Source: Sipunculus nudus (taxonomy: Eukaryota; Annelida; Sipuncula; Golfingiida; Sipunculidae). Taken from it: a stretch of DNA of 64,000 nucleotides. Shown here piece by piece: positions 49,401 to 60,697 of the stretch. Each line of letters opens with the position of its first letter. Positions within the stretch are counted from its first letter, which is position 1. The position numbers and the translations under genes were made by a program. The stretch spans positions 49,705,340-49,769,339 of the forward strand of contig CM049322.1 of assembly GCA_026874595.1 (NCBI GenBank), in the 5' to 3' direction. Under the pieces are notes generated by a model. It worked only from the letters and a program-made list of their open reading frames with translations, was not told the DNA's origin and did not search any database.

Positions 49401-50550
49401 ACCAATCTCAATTGCAATTTTATATTTACAAACAATTATAAGTAATCCGTTTTGTGTTACATCACTGGATGATACCTGTTACAGACACTCTATGCCCTGT
49501 ACATGGTAACGATCGATCTATCACTCCACCATGGCTTGCGGAGTCAGAAATATCCGGGCTTTAAATTAGTAACCTCTACAAACGTAGGTGCACTTCTGAG
49601 GAAAACTAGGTCAATTTTGTCGCGTACTTGTGCCTTCCTGGTTGGCTTTTCAAGTTCAAGGGCTCTCCAACTGTGTTTATAACAATCGACACACACAGCT
49701 GCTTATTTAGGATGTAAACACGAGGCTATTTATGTGGCTGAACGCGAGTGATATATAGACGAGTAGTGATAATCTACAGTGGCGGATCCGGAATTTCGAG
49801 AATAGGTGGGGGGGGGGGGGATGGGGGCTTATACTTGGTTCGCGGTTGATTGGTATTAAGAATAAATTATTTCCAAAAATATATATATATATATATATAT
49901 TATAAATATTTATTTGTTTTGTACTAAAATCTAGATATTTTTTTATTAATCACAGGTCAATAACAGATACACGGAGGAGGGTATGGTAGGGGTGCCCTCT
50001 TCGGTATTGAGAACATGTTTAAATATGCGTCGTAAAGAGGACAGTTTGTGGCAGTTTTCACAAAGAAGATAAAGAATTTCTGTTCCTCGACTACTGTTTT
50101 CTTAAATATCTTTGCATAACGTAGTAAAACTTAACGTTGGTACCGTCTTTAAAATTAACATTTCCTCAAAAATAGATATTAAGTTGAAAGTCCAAATATT
50201 CAATCGTTTGTAACACGTTGATGTCTATATGCATGGTGAAAATATGCAGCTACGTTTATACCTTGCAAAATATGATCATTTAAATGTAAATGATCTATGG
50301 AGGACGCCGAACTCAAAAGAGGACAGATCGTGAGTTCGAATATAAGGTGTTCGGTGTTGTTGCCAAGGAGAGGGTAGTAACAGAAAGACTCGATCCCTCA
50401 ATATAAGGATATTGTTTTAATTAATTAAACACATCATAAAGGTGTTCATTAACATGATCTACGTATGAATTAGTTTACTGAACTGTGGATAACTTAATAG
50501 TTTTGATTACTCGGGCATAAAATAAAATATCTGAAAAAAAAAGAAAATGA
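49401..50550. other. P450 upstream region, no exon recognised
   Basis: Probably contains the P450 promoter, but no convincing core element was recognised. At 49780-49820 is a CAGTGGCGGATCCGG plus poly-G dispersed repeat like the one at 12.55 kb. A (TA)n lies at 49879-49900. Confidence 0.4.
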
Positions 50551-50707
50551 ATTACAAATAACTGGGGGGAAATAGATAAAATGACAGATGGTACCGCTCA
50601 ACGGGGGCGGGGGGGGGGGGACACTGATCTGTCATTATATGTTGATGAATGCATACGTACTTGAAACGTATGCTTACAGCGTTTTCTCTTCTTCTTCTTC
50701 TTTTTCT

Positions 50708-50710
<3 letters not shown>

Positions 50711-50752
<42 letters not shown>
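50711..50752. repeat. (CT)n microsatellite
   Basis: About 40 bp of CT repeats placed just past the donor-like end of the P450 exon 1 relic. It generates an RERERE frame that is not a protein. Confidence 0.95.
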
Positions 50753-50756
<4 letters not shown>

Positions 50757-50772
50757 ATGGTTACTGAAGAAC

Positions 50773-50990
50773 CTGAGTAGTATTCCTTTGTATTCATCAA
50801 TTTCATCAAAAGCAATTTCCCATGAAACACTGTCGTTGCGCCAGGGATACTTTCCTTCCTTCCTTTCTCAAAACCTCTTCAGTGTCTGCTGGGTCGTGTA
50901 GGGCTACTGCTGTGAAAGTCGCCTACTCCAAATTTAACTACAATTAAATATAGGTCAATATTTCCCGTGCATGGACCTCATGCATCCCCC
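50773..50990 (-). pseudogene. Relic of a second P450 exon 1
   Basis: Aligned by eye with exon 1 of the intact gene: AVALHDPADTEEVLRKEG matches [18 protein letters not shown], and SWEIAFDEIDEYKGILL matches [17 protein letters not shown], ending at the same splice point (CTCAG/GTTCTT). At least two frame breaks separate these blocks and the upstream part fades out near 50990. No matching exons 2-9 were seen nearby. It is probably a tandem or partial duplication left to decay. Confidence 0.75.
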
Positions 50991-52117
50991 CCCCCCAATG
51001 CGCAGCAAAAGATTGTTAAAATCTTGGAAATTTCTTACAACTTATAAAAAAAATTTGCGTACATGTAAACTTCCGTTTTTCTACAACTAACTTGTTGCCT
51101 ACAACCGGGTTTCCAGCCACTGGTTTTAAGTTTAAAGTGCTTTTTTTTCACATGCGGGAATCACTTTTATTTAGATGATTATATTTGTAATGGAAATTTC
51201 GTTAAATCATTTTTTTTCTGTTATTTCTATTTCACTTTTTTCTGTTCCCTGTTGAGTAACTGTTGAACTGTTACCAGCGTACCTTAATTACAATTTGCTT
51301 GCCTAACTGTTAACTGGAGATATTGCGCTCACAATATAGAAAACCTCGAATGTCACAAGATGACCGGACTTTCTGTCCTCGCGTTATAAAATACCAGAAC
51401 GAAGTGACGCATTACAAAGCAGTACAATTGTACCGTAAAACTATTTAGGTCATGTTTATTTAGTCTTGTTTGTTATATTTACGTTGTCAAGGAAAGAAAA
51501 CACTTGGCTGTGTGTTTCCCTGGACTTTTATTACTAAGGATCGATAATGACTCAGACTGAGATCACCTGATGTGACCATTGATCTAAAAATAAAATCCCC
51601 AGGCCGTTTATTGCAAGATCAGCGGAGTTTCGCTACGGGTACCAGGCCTTCCAGTTGATTCATATGCAAAATAGGAAAGACAATTGTCTTCAATCTGCGT
51701 TCTCCACTCACAGTAACAACATATGCCCGACCCGGTAGGTACATACGGAATCTATGTCTATGATATGTTTTATAATCTTATTAAGTTAATTTCTGATAAA
51801 TTATCCGGAAAGGTTGTGGAAGAAACAATATGAATTTGACAATGCGTAAGAAAATATAATTTTCCCATTTGTAATAATTGGATAGTTTTATATATATTTT
51901 TTTCTTGCATTTCGGAAAGGCATATACATTTCCGAACACAATCCATTTAATCTCAGTTGTTCTAAATATTTAATGATTTGCTTTACTTTGATATTTTATG
52001 TGCGGGTAAAAGGGAGGTAAAGAATACACAAGTGAAAGTACTACAAACAGAATGTGACACAAGATATCAAAACACTTGAAAAACTATAACATGTTTGAAT
52101 TTGTTTATAAACAGAAT
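50991..52117. other. Intergenic, no gene recognised
   Basis: AT-rich flank between the P450 relic and the retrotransposon, with no supported feature. Confidence 0.5.
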
Positions 52118-52122
52118 CATAA
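52118..52122. repeat. Target site duplication, left (CATAA)
   Basis: CATAA directly precedes the TGTCAC end of the LTR and is repeated at 59030-59034. Confidence 0.85.
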
Positions 52123-52337
52123 TGTCACGAACCACTGTTCGTCCAGCCTATAGCCGAGTGTTTTTTTTGTGATTAAGATGTTCAACAAACCAACTGCACT
52201 CAGTGGTTGTCTAGAGCCAAGTACTTTATTATCTCCACTCACCCCCTCACACTGGGTGTGGGTATCACTTAACATGTTTTTAGGCCACACCATACAAATT
52301 TAGTGACAGAAGGCCACGCCACATTAAATCCATAACA
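52123..52337 (-). repeat. 3' LTR, 215 bp
   Basis: In element orientation it starts TGTTATGG and ends GTTCGTGACA (TG...CA). It contains AATAAAG, a likely poly-A signal. It differs from the 5' LTR by two substitutions and one T-run length change. Confidence 0.92.
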
Positions 52338-52351
52338 TTTCTCCCCCTTTT
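52338..52351 (-). other. Polypurine tract
   Basis: AAAAGGGGGAGAAA immediately before the 3' LTR, the priming site for plus-strand DNA. Confidence 0.8.
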
Positions 52352-52821
52352 AAGGAATAATACCTTGGTATTATGACCATTATGTATATAATGTTCTCCC
52401 CTTAAAATCATTAAAGTCTTTACTTGATTATGTGAAGAACTTATTATAAGAATAAAAATCTGCTGTTCTATGATAGTTGGTATTCGACAGAACCACATTC
52501 CACATCATATTTGATAATTTTGCAATACATTATCTATCCCATTTATGGGTAAAAAGATATGCTCTCTTAAGGTAATGACATCTATCTAATAGCATGCAAT
52601 AACTAACATATCAAAGCAATAACATGTACTATAAGGACATACATAAGTGCAGACCACAAAATCCACATTGCTGGTCAAACCTCACAAGTCAAACATAATT
52701 CTAACATTATATGAATTTTAGCAGAGCAGTTAATATGACTAAGTTTGCTGTAAGCTCTCCCTAATACACACACTCACACACAATGATACCTGTGCAGAAT
52801 TGAAGCTACTGCGTAAAACTA
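52352..52821 (-). other. 3' untranslated part of the retrotransposon
   Basis: 470 bp between RNase H and polypurine tract. No envelope-like or other frame seen. Confidence 0.6.
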
Positions 52822-53208
52822 CTATCCTATCTTATCCTTAATCACTAGCTGCCCGAGAGAGAGAGCATCAGCATTTTGATGGTCACGTCCCCTTTTATGA
52901 ACAAAGTGGATGTTATGATCCTGAAGCATCATACTCCACCTCATCAGACGTTTGCTACGATCACGCACTTGATTCAGCCAACTGAGGGGTATGTGATCTG
53001 TTTGGACTGTGAACTCCCTTCCATAGAGGTAGAAGGAAAACTGCTTTAAAGCCCACACAATAGCAAGACATTCCTTTTCAACAGTTGGCCACACCTGTTC
53101 TTTTGGATTTAACCTCCTGCTTCTATAGGCAACTGGGTGTTCCTTGCCAGATTCATCTTTTTGTGCTAACACAGCACCTATACCACGGTCTGATGCATCC
53201 ACTTGCAA
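52822..53208 (-). pseudogene. RNase H domain
   Basis: QVDASDRGIGAVLAQ (first catalytic Asp), VEKECLAIVWAL (Glu), VQTDHIPLSWL (Asp) and HQNADALS (last Asp) appear in this order, giving a complete Ty3/gypsy RNase H. The frame ends shortly after, near the 3' LTR. Confidence 0.88.
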
Positions 53209-53221
53209 TATGAAATCCTAT

Positions 53222-54290
53222 GTGTAATCCGGATTTTGCAATACAGGTTCCTCTACAAGTTTGTCTTTTAATTCATTAAAAGCACGCTCACACTCTGCAG
53301 ACCACTTTACTTTGTTAGGTTGATTCTTTCTAAGTAGGTCAGTAAGTGGTTCAGCAACGCCTGAGAAATTTGGAATGAACGCACGATAATAGTTTGCCAA
53401 CACAATGAATGAGTGAACCTGAGTTTTTGTGGTTGGTTTGGGAAAATTCTTAACATCTTCAATCTTGCCGTGGGATGGTGTCACTTGCTCTTGTCCAACT
53501 ACAAAACCTAGATACTCAAATTTTCTTTTTGGAGGGTTTTTCTGTTAGGCAAGCATCTTTCAGTCGTTGGAGCACTTCTCTGACATGAGTGACATGCTCA
53601 TCCCAATTTTCACTGTGAATGATGATATCATCAATAAATGCTGACGCAAAAGGTAAGCCTTTCAAGGTTTTGTCCATCATGCGTTGGAAACATGCCGGAG
53701 CATTTTGAAGTCCAAACGGTAAAGTGTTGAATTCAAAGAGCCCAAATGGTGTAATGAATGCAGACTTCTGTCTGGCATCATCATCCAAAGGTACCTGCCA
53801 ATACCCCTTTGTCAGATCAATGGGGGAAATATTTTGCCTGTCCGATATTATCAATAATTTCTTCTATCCGTGGCATTGGGTATGGGTCAAATAGGGTCTC
53901 AGCATTTAGCTTCCTGTAATCCACACATAGACGAATAATTTTGTCTTTCTTTGGTACCATAACTACAGGTGCAGCATATGGACTGTTTGATTCCTGTATA
54001 ACACCTTACTCCTTCATTTCCTCTAGCTCCCTGTTTAGCTGTTCCCGTGCTGTTGGTGGAATAGGGTAAGCACGCTGTCTGATAGGTTCACTAGATTTTG
54101 TTTTGATCGAGAAGGTGGTACCCATTGTCCAACCTGGCCTATTGGACATAACTCCTTGGAAGCTATCAACTAGTTGGAAAATTTGATCTCTTTGTTCAAC
54201 CGTAAGTTCATCTCCAGTTGTAAGTTCATGACCCAAATCCATAGCCAATGGCCACAAGTATTCGTTATCATCTTCCTCGGTCTGATCCTC
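53222..54290 (-). pseudogene. Reverse transcriptase, broken
   Basis: The region before the fingers has GWTMGTTFSIKTKS and RQRAYPIPPTAREQL. After a TAA at 54008-54006 come CVDYRKLNAET-type fingers, then, after a frame change near 53.84 kb, DLTKGYWQVPL, FGLQNAPACFQRMMD and FIDDIIIHS (catalytic Asp pair near 53630). A further frame change near 53.52 kb leads to NYYRAFIPNFSGVA. A TAG at 53220-53218 separates it from RNase H. Confidence 0.88.
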
Positions 54291-54399
54291 ACTATTAAGG
54301 ACACAAAAGGATGTTTCTTTGGGTTTTGCCCATGACCTCCGCAAATTAATGTGAAATATCCGCTTTGGTTTGACTGATTTCTTTGTGTCTACTTCATAA

Positions 54400-55504
54400 T
54401 CAACCGAGGATATCTTTCGCACAACTTTGTAAGGACCTTGCAATTTTGACAAGAACTTACTTGAAGATGAAGGTAGTAACACCAACACTTCGTCGTTTGG
54501 CTCAAAGCTCCGCTCTGAGGCCTTTCTTATCATACCAAGTTTTCTGCTTGGTTTGCATTTCTTGTTTCTTTTGGTGGGCCAGTTCAGTGACCCATGCTAA
54601 TTTCTCTTTGAGATCCAGAACGTACTCCAAGAGGTTCTCTTCAGACTCAATGGAGTCTGTCCAGACTTCTTTCAATAGCTGAAGAGGACCACGAACTGGC
54701 CACCCATAAACAAGCTCAAACGGATAGAAACCAGTGCTCTCACTGGGTACCTCTCGTAATGCAAAGAGTACATAATGCACATACTCACTCAGTCCTTAGC
54801 GCCTTTGTTCACAAGTTTAGACAACATATCTTTCAATGTGCCGTTGAAGCTTTCAACAAGGCCATTGCATTCAGGATGGTATGGACTGGTCTTCAATTTC
54901 TTAACTGCCAGTTTTGAACATAATTGTTCCATTAGCATTGAGGTGAAGTTAGTCCCTTGATCTGTGAGTATTTCATTAGAAATTGCCCACACGACTAAAG
55001 AATTTCACCATTTCATTGGCAACCCGCTCAGTTTCCATTTATGGCATTGGTATGGCCTCTGGAAATCTGGTTGCATGATCAACTAACACTAGGACATACC
55101 TATTCTTGTTGTTACTAAGTGGAAGTGGTCCAATGAAATCCATGCCAATTCTGGAGAATGGTTCACCAAACCGGAGTCTGCACCAGCTTGGCACGTTCTG
55201 AAGCTTTTCTTTTTGCTGACTTCTGGCATTCTGGACATGTCCTACAAAACTCTCTGACATCTCTAAATAACCCTGGCCAAAAGTAATGTTTTAATATTCT
55301 CTCTTGGGTTTTGGCTACACCAAGATGCCCAGCAAGTGGCACTGCATGAGACAATTTCAAGACGGATTCTCTCAACTGCCTTGGTACCAAGACCTGATGC
55401 ACAGGTTGTACGTCATCAGATGCTTGCCACTTCCTAAAAAGCATTCCCTCACGCTTATAATAGTACCAGGTCTTTGTTTTATCTTTTGTCGGCGTGCTTG
55501 TATT
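54400..55504 (-). pseudogene. Integrase, broken into several frames
   Basis: HHCC zinc domain: SHAVPLAGHLG and CRTCPECQK (55360-55220). Catalytic core: MDFIGPLPL (first Asp), LTDQGTNFTS (second Asp), YHPECNGLVESFNGTLK (Glu), 55150-54830. C-terminal GPY/F module: LQGPYKVVRK near 54440. Lesions: frame change near 55.20 kb, TAA at 55041-55039, frame changes near 54.99, 54.78 and 54.53 kb. It would join element DNA to the host chromosome. Its position upstream of RT is unusual for a gypsy-like element. Confidence 0.88.
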
Positions 55505-56332
55505 TCACCATGCCTTTCCAAGAGTTTTGTCCTGCCTTTGTAATGTTGCTAGCTCACCTGGCTTAAGGTCAAATGGGCTTTGGATACCGGCTGAGTCATT
55601 TAATTCCTCATCTGATGTTTTACTACAGCCTCCTGAATCCTGTTCTGACTCAGTCTTAATGGGACATGCCCCTGAGCTTAGGTCATTTGACTTCACTCCA
55701 GTAATTTCTTGATCCACCTCTGCCTTCTCCATTTCTTGTTCTTCTTTCTGTTTTTGACTCCTTGTTGTGACAAATACATTCCCACTAAGCGATGAACTGA
55801 ATGGATCACTGTCAAGGTCATTTCCAATCAATACTGGAACTGGTGTATCCATGACCCCAACCTCCACCTCTTTAACTACTCCATTTATTCCTAAAGCAAC
55901 CTTAGCCAGTGGAATATTTTGTTTTGCCCCATTTGCCATCTGAACAACTGTCCTGTTTCCAGTGAAGGCCACCTTATTCAAGAGATCTAGGTGCACAAAG
56001 GTCATCGAACTACCTGTATCTCTATACATGATGGTTTCTACCCCATTAATTGTGCCATGGATAGTGTACCTTTGTGACAAACCTAACTGACTAGGATCCC
56101 GCTCACAGAATCCTGATACGTTTCCCTTCCCTTTTTGTCTCTTCCTACAGTCTCTAGAAATATGACCAAACCCCCCACAGTTGTAACATTCAACCCGAGG
56201 TGTGGGTCGCCTGGATTGTGGTGGAAACGAATTGTCCATAGGTTTCCTTTCAATGGGTTTTTGGTTTTGCGCTTCATTTTTACCCCAACTCTTCCAATGC
56301 GCAGTTGCATATGCATCTGCATCCTCTGCCAA
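55505..56332 (-). pseudogene. Zinc knuckle and aspartic protease
   Basis: CYNCGGFGHISRDC is a CCHC nucleic-acid-binding knuckle (near residue 55). About 50 residues later MYRDTGSSMTFV carries the DTG active site of a retropepsin, with VPVLIGNDL as the usual ILG-type flap-end strand. It ends at a TGA (55507-55505) after which the same frame runs on into integrase, so this stop is a point lesion. Confidence 0.85.
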
Positions 56333-56334
56333 TT

Positions 56335-57150
56335 CTTTATTCCATCATACGACTTCTCTTTTAACCAAGCCCTCAATTCTTTTAGGGCTGACTCCATGAA
56401 TTGTTCCCTAATCACGACAGTTTTCATCTTATCTACATCGTCTGTCGCCTGTTGGCCAGCCATCCAGCGCTCAAAGAGAAGTGTTAGTCGCACTGACCAC
56501 TCTTTGTATGATTCATCCGATTGCTTCCGCTGGGTCCTGAATTTTTGTCTATAGGCCTCTGCCGTAAGCTCATACCTCTGAAGAACAGCTTCCTTCACTT
56601 TGTTATAATTACCCGAGTCTTCTAGAGATAATCGTGCGTAAGCCTCCAGTGCTTTCCCTGCCAAAACGGCCGCAAGCCGTGGGGCCCAACATGATTGTGG
56701 CCACTGATTGGCTGTTGCCAGTTTCTCAAATGTGGCTAAAAATGTCTCCACATCCTCTCCTTCTTTATACTTTGGGAGTTTGGGTGCTAATCCCCCAATT
56801 AAAGGTTCTCTTGGTCTCTCCTCATTCAAGGCTGCCTGCAGTCTAAGTTTTTCTAATTCATGTGCCATCTCTTCCCTTCTCTGTTCCCTCCTTCTCTCCT
56901 CTGCTTCTAACTCTGCCTGTCTTTCTTCCCTTTTTAACTCCATTTGAAGTTTCATTAATTCAATTTGCACCTGAACATTCCCATCGCTAGTTACTGCTCC
57001 AACCTGAGGCACCTCTTCAGTGTCCTTTTGATGTCGCCATAAGGCAGCCATCATTTGATCTTTGTCCATATCTAGGTACGATATGTTTCTTTCTTTACAC
57101 AACTCCTGAAGCTGGGCCACATTTAAACGACTTAATTTTGGTAAGCCCAT
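56335..57150 (-). pseudogene. gag (capsid region), frame broken at its end
   Basis: Starts at ATG 57150 with MGLPKLSRLNVAQLQELCKE, a SAP-like helix pair. A highly charged coiled-coil stretch follows (residues about 70-110), then a capsid-like part (GEDVETFLATFEKLA, QLTLLFERW-type helices). Gag shells the element RNA. The frame changes near 56340; the zinc knuckle continues in the other frame. There is no sign that this is programmed frameshifting, since neither slippery site nor pseudoknot was recognised. Confidence 0.8.
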
Positions 57151-58798
57151 CTTTCTAGAAATTTCAGAAATTTACTGTAATGACATATAATCCTGAATAC
57201 AAGACAAATTAAAGAGTATTGAAATAGACCCGACTAGAAATTTGAATGCTATTGCAGTTTTGCAGGCAATATAGAATATTATGACCTCAGTGACCTAGTA
57301 AATGGTATGAATGAACTAGATGGAAATGATTAGTTTTCAAGGCAACAGTATCAAGAAAAAGATATGAGTGAACACATGAAAACAAGGAAGTATGATAGAT
57401 GAAGTCATACGTCTTATGTCTAAATTTAGACATAGGACAAGGCAACTGTATTATTTAGATTTGATGAATGAAGGTAGAAACTAATATTAGATATATAATT
57501 TCACACCAGTCATAAACAAGGCAATCCAACTTTCTTTTTCTCTAGTTTCTCTCCAAATGAAAAATATGCAGACACAATAAATGGAAAAAATGGCCTCATT
57601 CACACTCATCCCAATATAAATTTTGGTATTAAACTCTTTGCTACATTACTAGAAAATCAGAGTATGGATTATTGATAACAATTTTGGTTACAGTATATTA
57701 AACAAAAACAGAAACTTGTAAGTACCTTTATGTTAATTTTTGACCAGCAAAGTGTGAACAAATGGACTGCACTTACCTTTGTTTACTTCGGCTGTAGTAT
57801 GTTAGCTAAATATATTGTCCTTCTGTTTATATCACAATAATTATTTCCAAATCCGCAATATTAAATAAAAAATGTTATGAAGTATCCATTTGATTTTTCA
57901 ATTCAGTGTTGTTCCAATAATCACTTATGTCATTTTATAAAATATCCGTTTGATTGTTCAAATCAGTATTGTTCTAAATAGTCATTAATGTCATATTATA
58001 AAATATCCGTTGATTATTCAAATTAGTATTGTGCCAACTAGTCATTAATGTTAAACAAATTAAATGACCACACCGAGAAAAATTATCTTCAGTATTCCAG
58101 TAAACTAATAACAACAGGCATCCATGTAGGCGAGTAGGCTCCGATGATATTGTTTACCAGCAGCAGCAGATTACAGACAGTATCTCGGTGTACTGCTCAC
58201 ACAGTGACACCCTGGTCCAAAAGCTGACAAATCTGGTCAAACCAGACCTGTCGAAGAACAGCATGAAGCACAAACACCTTCACTGCTACACTATAAGGTG
58301 GCACATTCCTCCCCAGTACAATCAGGTCAAAGGAGACTTGTTGATGTTATGTGTACGGCTGTTACAGCTTCACAGCCACGCTACATATCATGTACATTCC
58401 ATCTCAGTGCTGGCTGGACACAATGGCAATTTTTTTTTTCTCTCTCATGTCCATTGTTCCCTTAATTACTGCGGCTTCCACACATTTTCCTTTAATTTTT
58501 CGACTCAACAGTTCTCTATTTATCTGGTTTATTTCCCAGTATTGTTCTCTTGGACAAACCAATCTTACTGTGCTCTCACAGCTTGATTGTCACCACACTT
58601 CACTTGCTGTGTGCAGGCTTGCTATGTCCGGCAATACCACTCTGTGTTTTGTGAACACCCTAGTAGATTCACACTCTTTCAAGTGGATTTATAATCCATC
58701 ACTACTAAACTTTGCAAGTTTCTGGCTCACAGAAAACAAACAAACATTTCCTTAGTGGATTCCTTATTTTTCTTGACTTGGCCCTTATCACAATTTAT
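57151..58798 (-). other. Long untranslated leader of the retrotransposon
   Basis: About 1.65 kb between primer site and gag start with no sense-strand frame of note. A roughly 60-bp repeat occurs three times at 57871-58050 (see its own entry). Two overlapping antisense frames of 132 and 134 codons (58188-58755) have no recognised family and are probably chance. Confidence 0.6.
57871..58050. repeat. Three-copy 60-bp tandem repeat in the leader
   Basis: Units share ATAAAATATCCGTTTGATT, TTCAAATCAGTATTGTTC and TAGTCATTAATGTCAT, in near-exact 60-bp register. Confidence 0.75.
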
Positions 58799-58814
58799 CC
58801 TGCCGACTGCGCCA
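58799..58814 (-). other. Primer binding site
   Basis: TGGCGCAGTCGGCAGG lies one base inside the 5' LTR. TGG complements the CCA end of a tRNA; the tRNA species was not determined. Confidence 0.7.
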
Positions 58815-58815
58815 A

Positions 58816-59029
58816 TGTTACGAACCACTGTTCGTCCAGCCTATAGCCGAGTTTTTTTTTGTGATTAAGATGTTCAACAAACCAACTGCACTCAGTGGTT
58901 GTCTAGAGCCAAGTACTTTATTATCTCCACTCACCCCCTCACACTGGGTATGGGTATCACTTAACATGTTTTTAGGCCACACCATACAAATTTAGTGACA
59001 GAAGGCCACGCCACATTAAATCCATAACA
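58816..59029 (-). repeat. 5' LTR, 214 bp
   Basis: Starts TGTTATGG and ends GTTCGTAACA in element orientation. Nearly identical to 52123-52337. Confidence 0.92.
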
Positions 59030-59034
59030 CATAA
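59030..59034. repeat. Target site duplication, right (CATAA)
   Basis: CATAA directly follows the right LTR; five bp is usual for Ty3/gypsy integration. Confidence 0.85.
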
Positions 59035-59159
59035 TGACTGATTGAAAACTACTGTTATGTATGAATTAAGATAGAAATCCATCGAATCTAGCTGTTGTAA
59101 AGCAACAGACTACCTTGAAAGTTACCTCTATTCTCTACGATATTGAATACGATTAAATT

Positions 59160-59184
59160 CTCTCTCTCTCTCTCTCTCTCTCTC
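59160..59184. repeat. (CT)n microsatellite
   Basis: About 25 bp of CT repeats. Confidence 0.9.
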
Positions 59185-59409
59185 TTGGTTCATGTTAGTG
59201 CGTATAGTCTGTACGTACCCATGCCTTATCAATAATGATTAATTTGTCAGCACCGACACATTTCACCATTTGAAAACATAAGTGATTTATGTGTTAATCC
59301 TCAAGAAGAATATGGGCCGTGGGACTTGAAAGAAATTGAGGAATGAACCGTTTGTGTTTAGATACATCCCTGGACACTTGCTGTTGGGGATATCAACTGC
59401 TCATGAAAC

Positions 59410-59412
<3 letters not shown>

Positions 59413-59457
<45 letters not shown>

Positions 59458-59480
59458 ATGTGTGTGCGTGTGTGTGTGCC
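59413..59480. repeat. (TA)n/(TG)n microsatellite
   Basis: TA repeats pass into TG repeats; the two overlapping plus-strand frames here are spurious. Confidence 0.95.
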
Positions 59481-59774
59481 TGTGTATTCAACAATATTGT
59501 TATGAATACATGCAAAACATTAATACCAACTGCTGTGCGCACAAGTAGCATTTATTCGAGTAAAATTTGATAGTTAGCATATGGATTTGAGTGACTCAGG
59601 TATTAACAATAACTATATTTATATATATCCAGTGAACTCTCAGCTTGCCTCACATATTACTCGCCATGTGTTTCATATAAAGATACAATCAATGAATGCT
59701 TTCAATCTGACATAAGACAACATTAAATCAGTGGCCTTGGTGTCTGTGGTCCGCTCGCCTCTGCATAAATGTAC

Positions 59775-59869
59775 GAAGTCATGGTCTTCCTTGAACTGTG
59801 AAATGTGGACTGCAAATGTTGGCAAGTTGATCTTCCGAAAGCTGTTTTGCTTGTCATATGATGGATTTT
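59775..59869 (-). CDS. Orphan exon resembling a receptor tyrosine phosphatase juxtamembrane segment
   Basis: Acceptor TATTAGTACAG at 59870 and donor TTC/GTACAT bound 95 nt reading NPSYDKQNSFRKINLPTFAV and HISQFKEDHDF. Receptor-type PTPs have an Asn-Pro-x-Tyr after the membrane span, then an I-x-(V/L)-x-x-F/L-x-x-(H/Y)-(V/I) segment and a D-x-F before the phosphatase domain. The match is by pattern only; no phosphatase catalytic motif is in the window. Confidence 0.35.
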
Positions 59870-60646
59870 CTGTACTAATATTTGGTCACGTTTGCCATCA
59901 GGATATGACATAGGTGAAAAGATAAACGTCAACCAACGTATGAAACAGGTAAAAACATACACGGCAAATGCATACTCAAAATCTGAAGGGAGCAATGACT
60001 ATGTTATAGACGGTATGGTATAGTGTAAGGTGACCGTATGTTGTAAATGTTATGATGATGTTAATTGTTATGATAATAGTATACTATACATTGAATAACT
60101 ATACATTGGATATATGTAATTAAGCTGTTGAGACAGAAAGACCTAAAATGTCAATACCATGCACGATAGAAATCATGTTCACTGTTCCTTTTCCTTCTTT
60201 TTTTTTATTTATCAATAGGCCCGAATGACTGAAGTCTGATACAAAAATTAGGATTATTAATAATCCCTTTGAATTTTTCGTTTCATTGAAGAAATATGAC
60301 CCATTCACAGGTTACATTTATCATGAATTTACGGATGATAATACAATTGTATCTACACTTAACAGGTTTTTCACCAAACAAATGGCATTGGTGCTTTTGG
60401 CGCATGTAGCATATTACTGGAGAAAAATGAGAAATCACTTAATCCTTGCAGCAACAGCCAAACACATTTTATTCTAGTTCATGTTAGATCCTGTTGAATT
60501 TTCATACCAATTCCGTTGTTATAACGCGCGATTTTTCACATTACTTATTAAAATTATTCATCAGGTAAATTACAACGTGTGTGTATTGTTATATTAGAAG
60601 GGAATATCCTGTTGCAACATGTGACTAAAACTAAAAGAAGGCACTT

Positions 60647-60650
60647 TTCA

Positions 60651-60695
<45 letters not shown>
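60647..60695. repeat. (CT)n microsatellite
   Basis: About 48 bp of CT repeats with one T-rich interruption. Confidence 0.95.

Positions 60696-60697
<2 letters not shown>

Larger units (their letters stand above)
52123..59029 (-). mobile_element. LTR retrotransposon, Ty3/gypsy type with integrase before RT (Gmr1-like), defective
   Basis: Full structure on the minus strand: 5' LTR 59029-58816, primer site, 1.66 kb leader, gag, protease, integrase, RT, RNase H, polypurine tract, 3' LTR 52337-52123, and a 5-bp CATAA duplication outside. The proteins are Ty3/gypsy-like, but integrase lies between protease and RT, the order of Ty1/copia. This arrangement is known for the Gmr1 group of gypsy-like elements. 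There is no envelope gene. About nine stops or frame changes in pol plus one in gag make it non-functional. LTRs differ at about three positions, so insertion is recent. Confidence 0.88.

Noticed and set aside
50310-50360. B-box-like GAGTTCGAAT as a second tRNA-derived element
   Set aside because: No matching A box at the right distance and no paired arms.
56083-56334. Continuation of the gag frame past the zinc knuckle region in frame one
   Set aside because: The CCHC knuckle is in the other frame; this tail is an off-frame shadow.
58188-58755. Two antisense frames of 132 and 134 codons in the retrotransposon leader
   Set aside because: No recognisable domain, overlapping each other in different frames, and rich in low-complexity Ser/Phe.
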